DNA of 64,000 nucleotides from Bacteroidales bacterium (GTDB lineage Bacteria; Bacteroidota; Bacteroidia; Bacteroidales; F082): NCBI GenBank assembly GCA_024709145.1, contig JANJXG010000021.1, positions 1 to 64,000 of the forward strand, read 5' to 3'. Shown piece by piece: positions 45,677 to 54,883 of this stretch (position 1 is its first letter; each line of letters starts with the position of its first letter). The notes under the pieces were generated by a model. It saw only the letters and a program-made list of their open reading frames with translations, ran no database searches and was not told where the DNA came from. The position numbers and the translations under genes were made by a program.

Positions 45677-46855
45677 TTATACATTTTCTTTTTGAAATAA
45701 TGCCGGTATAGTTCTCAATATCAGCTTGATATCTCCCCAGAAAGAATAAGTTCTAGCATATTGGTTATCAAGCGCCTTGCGTTCTTCTTCCGACATTGCA
45801 CCTTTTTTTCCTCTTTTTTCAACCTGCCAAAGCCCTGTTATACCGGCAGGCCCCATGAATCGTTCGCTCCAGTCGTCGGATGTCAGCATTTCTGCTTCAT
45901 AAAGAGGGAGTGGCCTGTTTCCGACTATTGACATATCACCTTTTAATACGTTGATAAGCTGTGGCAGTTCATCAATGCTGGTATTCCGGATAAATTTACC
46001 GACATTGGTTACACGGGGGTCGTCTTTGATTTTAATGAAAGTAGCCGAACCTTTTAGTTTCTTTTGTTCGTAGAACCAATATTCACAAACTTTTTCACCT
46101 TCCGCATACAAGGCGGGAGAGCAAAGTTCACCATCGGGTTTGAGAGCGCAGCGCGGACATTTTGCAGCACCGACGATCTCCCTGGGAGTTTCAGCTGCCT
46201 CGTACTGGTTAAGGTGTTTTAAACTTTGTAAGGCAGAATCAGCTCCAACACGCATGGAACGTAACTTATAAAAATCAAAAATCCTGTATCCGGTTCCAAC
46301 CCGCTTGGAAGTGTAATAAACCTTACCTTTCGACTCTAACCTAATGGCAATCATCACAATGATCAGTAGTGGAGAGATTAATGTAAGAGCTGAAAATGAT
46401 ACGACAATATCAAACAATCGTTTATTCCAGGGTATGGAATACTCTCGTTTGGGAGTAGAATCAATTTGATGACCAGTATCAAAATCAAGGTATTTTATCA
46501 AAATGTCAATCCGGAAATGAAGATCCTCCACAGAGATATTGCCTTCATAAAAATCATTAACCCTCAATTTAAAAGCTTCCGAAAAAAACTTTTTAGCCGG
46601 GTTTTCTGAAAGAATTATGAATGGTTTATTCAAACAGATTTGTTGAGAACGAAGGAGTTTAAAAATCTCGAGTGCATTCATTCCAGGTAAATGCAAGTCG
46701 CACAATATCGCATCGATGGCAGCATTCTGCTTGAGAAAGTTGATGGCTGCCAAACTGTTTTCAACCATATTAAAGTTGAATAACTCCGGATTTTCCGACA
46801 ATTGTCTGATATATCCCGGGTTACCTCCAATGTATAATATGGTATGTGCGCTCAT
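45677..46855 (-). CDS. Pseudo-receiver fused to initiating sugar-phosphate transferase
   Basis: 392 residues. Residues 1-120 resemble a receiver domain with D53 in LCDLHLPGMNA, but the acidic pair is replaced (YIGGNPG) and the conserved Lys is missing (NDFYEGN), so normal phosphorylation is doubtful. From ~140 comes a polyprenyl-phosphate sugar-phosphotransferase (WbaP/PglC family): NKRLFDIVVSFSAL, a membrane hairpin, GKVYYTSKRVG, FDFYKLRSM, TSIDELPQLINVLKGDMSIVG and AGITGLWQVEKRG. A Cys-rich insert (CPRC ... LCSP ... KVCEYW) lies near 230-262. It loads the first sugar-phosphate onto undecaprenyl phosphate. It lies 19 bases after a standalone receiver gene. Confidence 0.92.
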   Translation of the reverse strand: MSAHTILYIGGNPGYIRQLSENPELFNFNMVENSLAAINFLKQNAAIDAILCDLHLPGMNALEIFKLLRSQQICLNKPFIILSENPAKKFFSEAFKLRVNDFYEGNISVEDLHFRIDILIKYLDFDTGHQIDSTPKREYSIPWNKRLFDIVVSFSALTLISPLLIIVMIAIRLESKGKVYYTSKRVGTGYRIFDFYKLRSMRVGADSALQSLKHLNQYEAAETPREIVGAAKCPRCALKPDGELCSPALYAEGEKVCEYWFYEQKKLKGSATFIKIKDDPRVTNVGKFIRNTSIDELPQLINVLKGDMSIVGNRPLPLYEAEMLTSDDWSERFMGPAGITGLWQVEKRGKKGAMSEEERKALDNQYARTYSFWGDIKLILRTIPALFQKENV

Positions 46856-46874
46856 AATTACTTTGGATGATCAA

Positions 46875-47246
46875 CTATTTCCTGGCAAGTAACAATTCGA
46901 TACGAATACTTAATTCTTCGGGATTAAACGGCTTAACCATATAATCGTTGGCCCCCAACTTGAGACATTTCACTTTTTCCTGACTGCTTTCTATCCCTGA
47001 AAGCATAATCAGGGGTATTTCTTTGAAAAATCCACTTGCCCTGATATTCTTGATAAAGTCGTTGCCGTTCATATTCGGCATTTGGATGTCGGCAACTATT
47101 AAATCTGGCATGTTCCCTTGTTCAAGCCACTGAACTCCTTCCATTCCGTCATTTTTGGTAATGACTTCATAGGTTTTGCTCAGGAAGTTCTCAAGTAGCA
47201 TCCGGATGCTTAGTTCATCGTCAATCACCAAAATCTTTTTCTTCAT
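46875..47246 (-). CDS. Single-domain response regulator, first gene of the polysaccharide operon
   Basis: 123 residues, receiver domain only, with intact chemistry: D9/D10 in VIDDELSI, phosphoacceptor D53 in VADIQMPNMNG, switch Ser in MLSG and Lys in YMVKPFNPEEL. It has no output domain. It lies 19 bases before the pseudo-receiver/sugar-transferase gene, so it may control that enzyme by contact or pass signals in a relay from the hybrid kinase at the other end of the operon. Both roles are inference. Confidence 0.9.
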   Translation of the reverse strand: MKKKILVIDDELSIRMLLENFLSKTYEVITKNDGMEGVQWLEQGNMPDLIVADIQMPNMNGNDFIKNIRASGFFKEIPLIMLSGIESSQEKVKCLKLGANDYMVKPFNPEELSIRIELLLARK

Positions 47247-47775
47247 AATGATTCATTTACCAAAATACACATTTTTCAGCTGGCAATCTCCAGTTTACGA
47301 TAGGGTATGCCTGTTCATAATTCAGCAAATTTAAGTAAATATACCACAAATGATGCAATTTTTTTTTACAATCCATGATTTATACATTTCATCGGCAAAG
47401 AGGCCTGTATTGGTAATTTTCTATCAGAAAGTAATTCGATACCTAATCGAAGGATTAATAGCTTATTTTTAATTGTAATCCATTGAAAAATAGATATTTA
47501 ATCAAACTGACGCCAGAAAGACATGAGAATCCTTGCACTTCATATCAAAAATGCAGAAAAAGTGGGATATTATTTTTCACATAGGTAGTAGAACTTAGTA
47601 AAACCAATTGCTTCCAATTAAATTCCAATTTCAGGAATTTTTGTCTTTTTTCGGTATGCCGGATTTGTGAAACCAACGTATAATCTGTATTACCACCACC
47701 AATCTAAATAGTCGTACTTTTGGCAAAATTTATTTGACTCACTCGAAAATTTTCACCTGATAGAAATCATTCACC
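47247..47775. other. Gene-free region between the polysaccharide operon and the MATE gene
   Basis: 529 AT-rich bases between divergent genes, so it should hold both promoters. I see TACTTTTG (47715-47722) as the -7 box for the MATE gene. I found no coding frame, RNA gene or strong hairpin. The operon promoter was not identified with confidence. Confidence 0.6.
47715..47722 (+). promoter_or_regulatory. -7 promoter element of the MATE gene
   Basis: TACTTTTG followed by GC matches TAnnTTTG, 53 bases before the ATG. No -33 TTTG at standard spacing. Confidence 0.45.
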
Positions 47776-49116
47776 ATGAAAGATCTGACCCGGGACAAGG
47801 AAGCCAAAGTCCTTTTTCGGTTTACCGTCCCGATGCTCATAGGAAATATATTTCAGCAATTGTACAATGTTGCAGATAGCGTAATTATCGGAAAATTTTT
47901 GGGTAATGAGGCCCTCGCTGCAGTTGGAGCAAGTTTTCCGCTCATTTTTACTTTAATTTCTTTGATTATTGGCCTGGCAACGGGCGGAACAATTATTATA
48001 TCCCAATATTATGGTGCTAAACAACTTCACATGGTTCGTAAAGCGATCGATACTGTTTACATTATCATGTTTGTTGCATCGTTAGTATTGTCAGTAACAG
48101 GAATATTGTTGAGTGACTGGATTTTTCGTTTGATAGATTTACCTGAAGATATTATACCACAAGCCGTTACCTATTTTAATATTTATGCACTTGGTTTTGT
48201 TTTCTTTTTTGGCTTTCAAGGTACTACCTCAATTCTTCGCGGGCTTGGTGACTCAAAGACTCCGTTATATTTTTTAATCATTTCAACCCTTGTCAACATC
48301 ATTCTCGACCTACTTTTTGTTGTTGTGTTTGGCTGGGGTATTGAGGGTGTTGCTATTGCTACCATAATGGCACAGGCAGGAGCATTTGTAACACTTATCC
48401 TATTTTTAAACAGAAAGCAGGATCTTCTCATTTTCAGGCCACTCAAGATGAGGTTCGACAGAGATATTTTTATTAAAAGTTTTCGAATCGGACTACCGAC
48501 CGGACTCCAGCAAACTTTTGTGGCTGTTGGGATGCTTGCCTTGTATAAAGTTGTGAATGTTTTTGGCACAACAACTATCGCAGCATACGCAATTGCCATG
48601 CGGATAGATTCTTTTGCAAGTTTACCGGCTATGAATTTTTCAGCAGCCTTGTCGTCGTTTGTCGGCCAGAATATCGGGGCTGGTAAACTCGACAGGGTAA
48701 CAAGGGGACTACATGCCACGTTGTGGATGACTGCCCTGATTGCAGCACTGGTAACAGTGTTGGCATATCTTTTCCCGGTTGGAATTATGGGGATGTTTAC
48801 CAACGATAGCGGCGTTATTGAAGCCGGCAGAAGTTACCTGTTTATTGTGAGTCCTTTCTACATTTTCTTTTCAACCATGTTCGTTTACAACGGAGTATTG
48901 CGTGGAGCCGGCGATACCTTGATACCTATGTTTGTAACATTATTTGCTCTGTGGATAGTGAGAATTCCGCTTTCATGGTATCTCTCAACTTTCATGGGAC
49001 CTATCGGTATTTGGTGGGGCATACCTATTGCCTGGGCCTTTGGGGCTTTTTTCTCATTCGTTTATTTTCAAACAGGTAAATGGAAAACAAAAAACGTCAT
49101 ACGTAAAAAGTTGTAA
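47776..49116 (+). CDS. MATE family efflux transporter
   Basis: 446 residues with about twelve membrane helices. MATE family features include FRFTVPMLIGNIFQQLYNVADSVIIGKFLG at the N-terminus (residues ~14-43), FGFQGTTSILRGLGDSKTPL, and the second-half repeat MRIDSFASLPAMNFSAALSSFVGQNIGAG. It is a Na+ or H+ driven exporter of drugs or metabolites of the NorM/DinF type. It is monocistronic or co-transcribed with the peptidase 53 bases downstream. It is distinct from the Wzx flippase, with which it shares only the superfamily. Confidence 0.92.
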   Translation: MKDLTRDKEAKVLFRFTVPMLIGNIFQQLYNVADSVIIGKFLGNEALAAVGASFPLIFTLISLIIGLATGGTIIISQYYGAKQLHMVRKAIDTVYIIMFVASLVLSVTGILLSDWIFRLIDLPEDIIPQAVTYFNIYALGFVFFFGFQGTTSILRGLGDSKTPLYFLIISTLVNIILDLLFVVVFGWGIEGVAIATIMAQAGAFVTLILFLNRKQDLLIFRPLKMRFDRDIFIKSFRIGLPTGLQQTFVAVGMLALYKVVNVFGTTTIAAYAIAMRIDSFASLPAMNFSAALSSFVGQNIGAGKLDRVTRGLHATLWMTALIAALVTVLAYLFPVGIMGMFTNDSGVIEAGRSYLFIVSPFYIFFSTMFVYNGVLRGAGDTLIPMFVTLFALWIVRIPLSWYLSTFMGPIGIWWGIPIAWAFGAFFSFVYFQTGKWKTKNVIRKKL

Positions 49117-49169
49117 GGTCTGCTTTAAACAAGCTTTTGTAACTTTACCAAAATTTTGAAACGAATTAC

Positions 49170-51290
49170 ATGATGAAACATTTTACAACAATTTTCGCCG
49201 CAGCTATGATGATGCAAGCATGTCAGTTTGAAGACCCAGTGCTTCAATATCCTCAAACCCAACGATCTGATCATAAAGATGTCTATTTCGGAACAGAAGT
49301 TGCCGACCCATACAGATGGCTGGAAGACGATAACTCACAAGAAACAGCCGAATGGGTAAGTGCTCAGAATACGCTGACAAATGATTACCTTTCCAAGATA
49401 ACATTTCGGGAGCCACTGAGACAGCGCCTTGAACAAATTTGGAATTATCCGAAAATTGGTGTGCCTTTTAAAAAAGGAGGAAGGTATTATTTCTTTAAAA
49501 ATGACGGACTTCAAAACCAAAGTGTTTTGTATGTCCAGGAAAATCTTGAAAGTGAACCAAGAATTTTACTTGATCCAAACACTTTTACCTCTGACGGCAC
49601 AATTGCACTGGCAGGCATAAGCCCTTCACCTGATGGCCGGTATTTTGCATACTCCATCAGCAGAGGCGGAAGCGACTGGAATGAGATTCTTGTGATGGAT
49701 CTTACGAATGGGTCAATGTTGCAAGATACCGTGAAATGGGTCAAGTTTTCTGGCATCAGCTGGTTTGGCAACGGATTTTATTACAGTGCTTACGATGCTC
49801 CGGCAGAAGGTCAGGCGCTATCCGGTAGCAATGAATTTCACAAAATTAAATATCATCAACTCGGTGCATCAGTCAGCGATGACGTTGTGATTTTTGAAGA
49901 TAAGGCCAACCCTAAAAGGAATTTCTATGGTTTTGTAACCGATGATTCTAAATTTCTGGTTGTAAGTGAGTCCCAATCAACGAGTGGCAATGCATTGTAT
50001 GTTAAGTCTTTGGATGATCCAAAATCCGCTTTCGTAAAAATAGCTGATGGTTATGACTTTGATTATAGTGTGATTGATCATCTAAACGGTAAACTCTTGG
50101 TTCTTACTACTTTTAATGCACCCATGAAACAACTCGTCCTGATTGATCCGGCTAACCCTTCCTTCGAAAATTGGACAGTAATCATCCCCGAGGCACCTCA
50201 GGTGCTTGAATCAGTGAGTCTGGCCGGTGATTTTATTTACGCAGAGTATCTGGAAGATGCCAATAATAAAGGATATTTCTTCGATTATACCGGACGGAAG
50301 ATTAAGCAACTTGAATTACCAACCCTTGGTACAATCAGCGGCTTCAGCGGTGATAAGGGTGATAATGTGGCATTTTATGGGTTTACATCCTTTACCTTCC
50401 CATCAAGTGTATATCAGTTAAATTTAAAGACATCCGAATCATCTGTTTATGCTGCCAGCCAGGTAAGTTTTGATCCTGTTGCATTTGAGACTGAGCAAAT
50501 TTTCTTTGAAAGTAAGGACGGAACAAAAGTCCCGATGTTCATTGTATATAAAAAGGGTATGAAGAAAAATGGTAACAATCCCTTGCTTTTGTATGGCTAT
50601 GGTGGTTTTGATGTTTCACTCACCCCTTCTTTCAGCGTTTCGAGGCTTCCATTTCTGGAACAAGGTGGCATCTATGTCTCTGTAAATCTAAGGGGTGGAG
50701 GTGAATATGGAAAAAAATGGCATGAAGCAGGGCAAAAACTTAACAAACAAAATGTCTTTGACGATTTTATTTCTGCTGCAGAATATTTAATAGCCAACAA
50801 ATATACAAAGCCGGAGAAAATAGCCGTCATGGGAGGTTCAAACGGTGGATTATTGGTGGGTGCTGTGATGACCCAACGTCCTGATTTGTTTAAAGTTGCA
50901 ATTCCAATAGTTGGAGTTCTTGATATGCTCCGGTACCAGAATTTCACCATTGGCTGGGCATGGTCCGGTGATTATGGCCGCAGTGACGACAATGAAGAAA
51001 TGTTCAGGTATCTTTACAATTATTCACCCTTGCATAACATTAAACAAGGTGTTTCTTATCCGGCCACACTTGCCATTACAGCAGATCATGACGATAGGGT
51101 GGTGCCTGCACATACCTTCAAATTCATGTCGGAACTGCAACACAAACAAACTGGCAAAAATCCAGTTCTCGTTAGAATTGAAACAAAAGCCGGACATGGA
51201 GCAGGTAAGCCAACATCAAAAATGATAGAGGAAAATGCTGATATGTACAGCTTTATCATGAAAAATCTCGGAATGAAGCCGAAATTCTGA
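49170..51290 (+). CDS. Prolyl oligopeptidase, S9A family (lipoprotein)
   Basis: 706 residues: signal sequence with a weak lipobox (Cys18), seven-bladed beta-propeller (~60-420) preceded by the family start PQTQRSDHKDVYFGTEVADPYRWLED (within residues 27-53), and a C-terminal alpha/beta-hydrolase domain with catalytic Ser557 in GGSNGGLLVG, the Asp near TADHDDRVVP and His676 in AGHGAGKP. It cleaves short peptides after proline, probably in the periplasm or at the outer membrane. Length matches the family. An intrinsic terminator follows. Confidence 0.94.
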   Translation: MMKHFTTIFAAAMMMQACQFEDPVLQYPQTQRSDHKDVYFGTEVADPYRWLEDDNSQETAEWVSAQNTLTNDYLSKITFREPLRQRLEQIWNYPKIGVPFKKGGRYYFFKNDGLQNQSVLYVQENLESEPRILLDPNTFTSDGTIALAGISPSPDGRYFAYSISRGGSDWNEILVMDLTNGSMLQDTVKWVKFSGISWFGNGFYYSAYDAPAEGQALSGSNEFHKIKYHQLGASVSDDVVIFEDKANPKRNFYGFVTDDSKFLVVSESQSTSGNALYVKSLDDPKSAFVKIADGYDFDYSVIDHLNGKLLVLTTFNAPMKQLVLIDPANPSFENWTVIIPEAPQVLESVSLAGDFIYAEYLEDANNKGYFFDYTGRKIKQLELPTLGTISGFSGDKGDNVAFYGFTSFTFPSSVYQLNLKTSESSVYAASQVSFDPVAFETEQIFFESKDGTKVPMFIVYKKGMKKNGNNPLLLYGYGGFDVSLTPSFSVSRLPFLEQGGIYVSVNLRGGGEYGKKWHEAGQKLNKQNVFDDFISAAEYLIANKYTKPEKIAVMGGSNGGLLVGAVMTQRPDLFKVAIPIVGVLDMLRYQNFTIGWAWSGDYGRSDDNEEMFRYLYNYSPLHNIKQGVSYPATLAITADHDDRVVPAHTFKFMSELQHKQTGKNPVLVRIETKAGHGAGKPTSKMIEENADMYSFIMKNLGMKPKF

Positions 51291-51298
51291 TCATCGAT

Positions 51299-51342
51299 AC
51301 CGGCATCATGATTTAAATGATCTTGCATGCCGGTTTTTTTTT
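51299..51342 (+). terminator. Intrinsic terminator of the prolyl oligopeptidase gene
   Basis: ACCGGCAT ... CATGCCGGT with an inner CATGAT/ATGATC pairing, followed by TTTTTTTTT. It lies 8 bases after the stop codon. Confidence 0.88.
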
Positions 51343-51354
51343 ATGCTGTTTAGT

Positions 51355-52146
51355 TTATTTTAGCGTCTTCCTTTTAATGGCTTCCTGCAGGAACTTTTCG
51401 GCTATTTTAGCTGAGAGTGTATCATTGTAATCTACCCATTCAGGATGCCATTGCACGGCAAGCATAAATGGAAGCTGTTGATCAGCTCTTGTTATGGCTT
51501 CTATTAAACCATCATTGCTATGGGCGATCGCCAGTAATCCAGGCGCCAGCACATCGATTCCCTGATGATGGTTGGAGACAACAGGATAGGGATTATTATT
51601 AACAAAACCTGCAAGAATCGATGCGGGTTGCAGTTCAACCGGATGTGTTGACCAGTCTTCTGCGCCAACCCGGTGCAGCTCTCCTGAACCCTTATCCTGA
51701 GGTAGATCAATGTATAGTGTTCCTCCTTCCAGTACATTAATCATTTGGAGTCCGCGGCATATTCCCAATACAGGCAACTGCATTTCTTTTGCTTTCTTGT
51801 ACGCAATTGTTTCATAGGCATCGCGTTCACGGTCAATAAATCCACAGCGCGTGGTGTCAGCTTCTTTGCCATAAATTCCCGGGTAAATATCTGCCCCGCC
51901 TGTTAAAAGCAAGGCATCACAGTAAGCCATCGTATCAGCAACCTGTTGTTCACTCAGACCAGTAAGAATTATAGCATGAAACGGATATCCTTGAGCTTTC
52001 AGCCAATCAGAATAAAGATGTTCAGATTTTCTTTCTCTGGAAAAGGCAATTGTTACTATTTCATCTTTATTGGTTTCCTGGCATGAAACCAAACCGGCAA
52101 TTAATGCAAATGTAAGTTGGATTAGTAAGGTGCGTTTTGTTTTCAT
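51355..52146 (-). CDS. Class I glutamine amidotransferase-like lipoprotein (peptidase C26)
   Basis: 263 residues, with a lipoprotein signal (GLVSC, Cys22) followed by a domain of the gamma-glutamyl-gamma-aminobutyrate hydrolase/PuuD family: ALLLTGGADIYPGIY, VLGICRGLQMINVLEGG with the nucleophile Cys, SNHHQGIDVLAPG, and AVQWHPEW with the catalytic His. It would hydrolyse gamma-glutamyl amide bonds. A lipoprotein form suggests action outside the cytoplasm, on peptidoglycan-derived or exogenous gamma-glutamyl compounds (inference). It is the last gene of a four-gene leftward operon, 7 bases after the prohibitin gene. Confidence 0.88.
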   Translation of the reverse strand: MKTKRTLLIQLTFALIAGLVSCQETNKDEIVTIAFSRERKSEHLYSDWLKAQGYPFHAIILTGLSEQQVADTMAYCDALLLTGGADIYPGIYGKEADTTRCGFIDRERDAYETIAYKKAKEMQLPVLGICRGLQMINVLEGGTLYIDLPQDKGSGELHRVGAEDWSTHPVELQPASILAGFVNNNPYPVVSNHHQGIDVLAPGLLAIAHSNDGLIEAITRADQQLPFMLAVQWHPEWVDYNDTLSAKIAEKFLQEAIKRKTLK

Positions 52147-52153
52147 ATCAGGA

Positions 52154-53005
52154 TCATTTTATATCGCCAAGAATCAATGGAAGTCCGTCGGCACTGTTCC
52201 CGATTATCACGATTTTTGTATTCGGGGACTCAGCCAGTTTCAATGTTGCCTCAATGCCTTTTTCGCGAAGGATTTTGTCGGTGTTACTGGCACTAAGTAT
52301 GCTATTTGCTTTTGCTTTTCCCTCAGCATCAATACGTTGTCTTTCGGCTTCCTGCAGTGCTTTTTCAAGCTTGAATTCATATTCAAGAGCTTCCTGTTCT
52401 TGCTTTAACTTACTTTCAATGGCCATTTTAATAGTTGGTGGCAACGTAACCGAGCGAATGAGAACCTGATTGAGTTGAACATGTTTTTCATCGAGGATTT
52501 TCTTTGTTTCATCAAAGATTTCAACCTGAATCGCATCTCTTTTTGTTGAGTAGATCTGTTCAGGAGTGTAGCGGCCAACTACACTTCGGGCTGCAGAACG
52601 CAAAGCAGGGATCATGACCCTTTGAACATATTCTGTTCCAATTTCCCCATGAAGTTTGGCAAGATCAGAGATTGTGGGTTGATACCATGCGGAAAAATCC
52701 ACATTGATCTCAAGCCCGTTGGAAGATAATACATTCATTCCCTCTGCAATTTCCTGTTGCCGGGTTTCATAAATATACATACTGTTCCAGGGTAATTTTA
52801 CGTGTAGCCCTTCGCCATAGGTTTTATTCATCTGAAGTCCACCTCCAAAAAGCCGGAACAAAACACCTCCATGACCAGCTGGAATAGTGACTGTCATACT
52901 GGTCCAAAAAATGATGAAAAAAATAATTATTGCTACAGGAACAATGATTTTCAACCAGTTAAATTGCGGGAAGGGATTGTTTCCCATTTTGTTAAAGTCA
53001 TTCAT
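52154..53005 (-). CDS. Prohibitin/SPFH-domain membrane protein
   Basis: 283 residues: one N-terminal membrane helix (~18-40), SPFH/band 7 domain (~42-205: VTIPAGHGGVLFRLFGGGLQ, RSAARSVVGRYTPEQIYSTKR), and a coiled-coil region (~200-245, KLKQEQEALEYEFKLEKALQ). Prohibitin-like proteins form large rings in membranes, often organising proteases or lipid domains. It lies 11 bases after the TolB-like gene and 7 before the C26 gene, so it is in an operon with secreted hydrolases. Partner unknown. Confidence 0.92.
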   Translation of the reverse strand: MNDFNKMGNNPFPQFNWLKIIVPVAIIIFFIIFWTSMTVTIPAGHGGVLFRLFGGGLQMNKTYGEGLHVKLPWNSMYIYETRQQEIAEGMNVLSSNGLEINVDFSAWYQPTISDLAKLHGEIGTEYVQRVMIPALRSAARSVVGRYTPEQIYSTKRDAIQVEIFDETKKILDEKHVQLNQVLIRSVTLPPTIKMAIESKLKQEQEALEYEFKLEKALQEAERQRIDAEGKAKANSILSASNTDKILREKGIEATLKLAESPNTKIVIIGNSADGLPLILGDIK

Positions 53006-53016
53006 TTGGATATTTT

Positions 53017-53904
53017 TTAAGGTGTACTTTCAAGATCAATGAGCCATAATTCGTTAGTATTTTCGTCCTCTTTTTGAAGAATTGCAGCCATATATAGTCC
53101 ATTCGGCGACCAGGCAATGGATGTTATCGACACGCTTGTTTGAAGGACTTTTTCAACCAAACTTCCGTCGGTCTTTAGAACAAAGATATATGAGGAAGAA
53201 CCACTTTTGGCAATGCAGGCAAATTTTGTTGCTGAAAGTCCCCATTTCGCACCGCTGAGCTCAACAGTATCTGATCGAATTTGGCTAACACAGCTGCCAT
53301 CCCAACGACAAATACCAATGCCTCGCTTCGATTCATAACTTTCCGGAATCGTATAACTTAGATACGCTGATTGTGGCGACCATGAAAGTTCCTTGCCTGA
53401 AGATGAGTGACAATTGATTACGTTCAGGTTGTCGTATTTGAGGTCGTAAGTCATCAGATGATTGTGGTCATTTTTATTTACCTTACCATAGAGTGCCAGG
53501 AGGTTGCCATAATTGTTAAGCGCTGCTTCCTCCATTTGGCTTACTCTGTTGGACAGGATTTGCCAATGTTTTGCCAATTTGGAAGTGCCACATTCTGTCA
53601 GCTTACCTGTTACATCAATCAGCATGAATTTGTTTTCTGCTGTAAGGAAAAAGCGGCCTGCTCTACATCCAGTTGAAGTTGCTTGCTTAATTTGATCAGC
53701 CAGACTTAAATGATAGACAAATCGACCAGAATCATTTTCTGCAACGAAATAGAGCATAGGCAAGTGAATGTCAAAGCCAGGATAATTGACGTTCTGAAAT
53801 TGCCCTTCAATAAGTTTTAGGTTGTAATCAGATTGAATCTGCGCCTGAAGACTGAAAGTAAAAGAGTGTAAAAGAAACAGGACAATTTTTAATCTAAGTC
53901 TCAT
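53017..53904 (-). CDS. Secreted TolB/WD40-like beta-propeller protein
   Basis: 295 residues with a signal peptide (1-21, SLQAQ). WD40/TolB-type blades are suggested by repeated segments such as ELSWSPQSAYLSYTIPE and SIAWSPNGLYMAAILQ. No enzymatic motif is visible. Such propellers usually serve as periplasmic binding or scaffold domains. The gene overlaps the esterase stop by 4 bases and precedes the prohibitin gene by 11, so it belongs to the same operon. Function unknown. Confidence 0.72.
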   Translation of the reverse strand: MRLRLKIVLFLLHSFTFSLQAQIQSDYNLKLIEGQFQNVNYPGFDIHLPMLYFVAENDSGRFVYHLSLADQIKQATSTGCRAGRFFLTAENKFMLIDVTGKLTECGTSKLAKHWQILSNRVSQMEEAALNNYGNLLALYGKVNKNDHNHLMTYDLKYDNLNVINCHSSSGKELSWSPQSAYLSYTIPESYESKRGIGICRWDGSCVSQIRSDTVELSGAKWGLSATKFACIAKSGSSSYIFVLKTDGSLVEKVLQTSVSITSIAWSPNGLYMAAILQKEDENTNELWLIDLESTP

Positions 53905-54698
53905 TGCCTGGGAGATTGGTTTCGATTTGAAAACAGCCAGGGCTGCAATTCTTTTTCCAGAAAAACATAATCCCAGGCGTTGTGGTTAACTCCTGGATAA
54001 GTGGTGAATTTTGGACGTCCACCTTCTTTTTCAATACTTTGCACCATTTTAACCGAAAGCTGCATCGGTACCACAGCATCTACTTCACCATGAAAAACCC
54101 ATAAGGGTACCTTTTGTGCAAAAGGTGCGACAGCATCCGGATTTCCGCCACCACAAATCGGAAAAGCTGCAGCAAAAACATCTGGCCGACGATAAAGTAG
54201 CTCGAACGTACCCATGCCACCCATCGATAAACCACCAACATACATTTGTTGATTGTCGAGCCATGAAGTTTTACCAAGACTGTCCAGCATCAGTAGGAGT
54301 AAAGACATAGCTTTTGTTGGCTCAAGTCCGGGTTTGAAGTCGAAACTTCGACTTCCATCAGGTTGATATTCAAACTCGACTCTTGCCCAATAATCGTTGG
54401 TCGGACATTGCGGAAAGATCACAACAGCAGGATATTGAGCCCGGATTGCAGAATCTCCAAAGAAATTCTTTCCATGAACAAGTTGTTTTTCGTTGTCATT
54501 TCCCCTTTCGCCAGCTCCATGAAGGAAAAGAATCAAGGGATATGACTTTTCAGGATGAAAACCATCAGGGTAAAAGATACGATACGGAAGTGTATCACCC
54601 TGATAAATAAAATGTTCTTTAGCAAACTCCTGAGCAGAAATTTTCTGCCCCTGGAGCAAAATCAAAATTAAAAAGAGGAAGGTGAAAATATTTCTCAT
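53901..54698 (-). CDS. Secreted esterase/phospholipase, alpha/beta-hydrolase fold
   Basis: 265 residues from ATG 54698, with signal peptide MRNIFTFLFLILILLQG ... SAQ. The alpha/beta-hydrolase catalytic triad is visible: nucleophile Ser in GGLSMGGMGTF, Asp region VFHGEVDAVVP, and His in YPGVNHNAWDYVF. Pattern LILFLHGAGERGNDNEKQL is typical of the prolyl-oligopeptidase-like/PHB-depolymerase esterases in Bacteroidota polysaccharide utilisation. It is the first gene of the operon with the TolB-like, prohibitin and C26 genes. A further ATG at 54722 is in frame, but a -7 box (TATTTTTG, 54710-54717 minus) overlaps it. Substrate unknown. Confidence 0.87.
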   Translation of the reverse strand: MRNIFTFLFLILILLQGQKISAQEFAKEHFIYQGDTLPYRIFYPDGFHPEKSYPLILFLHGAGERGNDNEKQLVHGKNFFGDSAIRAQYPAVVIFPQCPTNDYWARVEFEYQPDGSRSFDFKPGLEPTKAMSLLLLMLDSLGKTSWLDNQQMYVGGLSMGGMGTFELLYRRPDVFAAAFPICGGGNPDAVAPFAQKVPLWVFHGEVDAVVPMQLSVKMVQSIEKEGGRPKFTTYPGVNHNAWDYVFLEKELQPWLFSNRNQSPRQ

Positions 54699-54709
54699 GA
54701 TTTTTTTAA

Positions 54710-54717
54710 CAAAAATA
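54710..54717 (-). promoter_or_regulatory. -7 promoter element of the esterase operon
   Basis: TATTTTTG on the minus strand, 11 bases before ATG 54698; it decides the start against ATG 54722. No -33 box recognised. Confidence 0.45.
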
Positions 54718-54823
54718 AGCAAGGTAAGTCAGCTATTAATGGTAAAATAAAAGAATTTTGCGAACCTGAATCTAAAACCAATGAATTGTTTGCTTGATAA
54801 TTGTCATTTTAAGGCCGCATATT

Positions 54824-54853
54824 TTTGAAATCAATCAAAAGGTTATAACTTTG
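54824..54853 (+). promoter_or_regulatory. Promoter of sucD
   Basis: TTTG, 18 nt, TAACTTTG. Matches the Bacteroidota consensus; the leader before the ATG is ~25 A-rich bases with no Shine-Dalgarno. Confidence 0.8.
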
Positions 54854-54883
54854 GCCATTCAAGTTTAAACAAAATCACAAACA

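Noticed and set aside
27080-47246. Recent horizontal transfer of the polysaccharide cluster
   Set aside because: Such clusters often move, but I see no integrase, transposase, tRNA-end repeat or flanking direct repeat. Composition was not computed, so transfer cannot be supported from reading alone.
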